Source: Clostridia bacterium
GTDB taxonomy: Bacteria > Bacillota > Clostridia > Oscillospirales > Feifaniaceae
Reading direction: 5' to 3'
DNA: 60,396 nt
NCBI GenBank assembly: GCA_017517965.1
Contig: JAFWXR010000060.1
Location: forward strand, 1 to 60,396
Within the stretch, counting starts at the first letter, position 1. Every line of letters begins with the position of its first letter. The notes beneath the pieces are model-generated. The model was given only the letters and a program-made list of their open reading frames with translations, did no database searches and was not told the origin of the DNA. A program made the translations under genes and the position numbers. Positions 60,158-60,396 of the stretch are shown here, one piece after another.

Positions 60158-60396
60158 ACTCTGTGCCACTTGTTTTTTTGACCATTGCGGATGGTACCCG
60201 AAAAAACTGCGTTGCTCGAGACTTCGCAGTTTCAAAAAGCTAACGCGCATTTTGAACTGCTCCGACGAACGCTCGTCCTCACAAACTTCGCTTTGTTCCG
60301 TTTTGCTATCCGCAAAACTTCACCTGCTTCGTTGCTCGTCCTCTTTCCCAACACAACGCACTTCGTTCTGCCTTGTGTCGGGAGCCCTAATAGGCA
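60158..60396. other. non-coding region rich in short hairpins
   Basis: No credible gene. Successive hairpins: ACCAT/ATGGT (60181-60195), AAACTGCG/CGCAGTTT (60204-60232), GACGA/TCGTC (60264-60277), GTTTTGC/GCAAAAC (60300-60318), and ACACAACGCA with TGCCTTGTGT (60351-60378, one mismatch). CTTCG recurs in or beside the loops and GCTCGTCCTC occurs twice (60271, 60334). The plus strand is strongly C/T-biased. It may be a structured repeat or the end of an integrated element. Confidence 0.45.

Noticed and set aside
60153-60240. A complete tRNA at the right end
   Set aside because: Only the acceptor/CCA part is present; the T-loop is degenerate and no anticodon stem or 5' acceptor half can be placed within 90 bases.

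Overview
The window reads as a chromosomal segment of an anaerobic Firmicute of class Clostridia, probably an uncultured gut-type lineage. This is inferred from strong AGGAGG-type Shine-Dalgarno sites, many U-tailed hairpin terminators, a pyruvate formate-lyase pair, a G5/3D cell-wall protein, a TepA-like ClpP relative, DUF951 and a flavodiiron/rubredoxin oxygen-defence cassette. No rRNA, intact tRNA, CRISPR array, plasmid origin or complete insertion sequence was seen. Genes are tightly packed, mostly in co-directional operons with 1-20 base gaps or 4-base overlaps.

Layout. 1-5000 (+): tail of a citrate/malate-type response regulator, rsmJ, a MATE exporter, an unusual two-domain kinase, a CPBP protease and tadA. 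5020-14675 (+): a branched-chain amino acid operon, leader peptide-ilvB-ilvN-ilvC-ilvD-cimA-leuC-leuD-leuB, with a leader-peptide attenuator in front and a terminator behind. 14680-16870 (-): an Asn/Gln-rich microprotein, a lipoprotein, and a PII-like/antiporter pair. 16875-28255 (-): ftsK-uppP-tepA-like-trmB-rsmI-trmN6, a ferredoxin, then an argS operon with DUF1934, a secreted protein and an S41 protease. 28343-31644 (+): a lipoprotein and an AT-richer island of three unrecognised genes, two of them tandem paralogues. 31695-34769 (-): pflB-pflA. 35034-37098 (+): a D-2-hydroxyacid dehydrogenase and an HTH-pyrroline-5-carboxylate reductase fusion. 37136-39945 (-): alcohol dehydrogenase-HAD phosphatase-metal exporter operon. 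40052-41865 (+): cupin, G5/3D protein, CYTH protein. 41883-47463 (-): DUF951-prfA-tsaC-coaE-lytic transglycosylase-M18 peptidase-WG-repeat protein. 47554-47771: MITE-like inverted-repeat element beside ilvE (-). 48966-55915 (+): GHL10/amidase fusion, asnA, paired chromate transporters, flavodiiron protein-rubredoxin-BFD protein, ZIP transporter. 56030-60396: an AT-rich orphan, a GH38 alpha-mannosidase (-), and a hairpin-rich non-coding end carrying a tRNA-Ser 3' remnant.

The genes fit a fermentative anaerobe that makes its own Ile/Val/Leu (Ile carbon through citramalate), ferments pyruvate by PFL and reduces aldehydes, and remodels its wall with an amidase, a transglycosylase and a 3D protein. 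The most unusual items are the transcription-factor-like HTH fused to ProC with an inverted repeat at its own promoter, the classical leader-peptide attenuator (not a T-box) on the ilv-leu operon, two genes whose Shine-Dalgarno lies in the 3' arm of a terminator-like hairpin, and the structured right-hand end.
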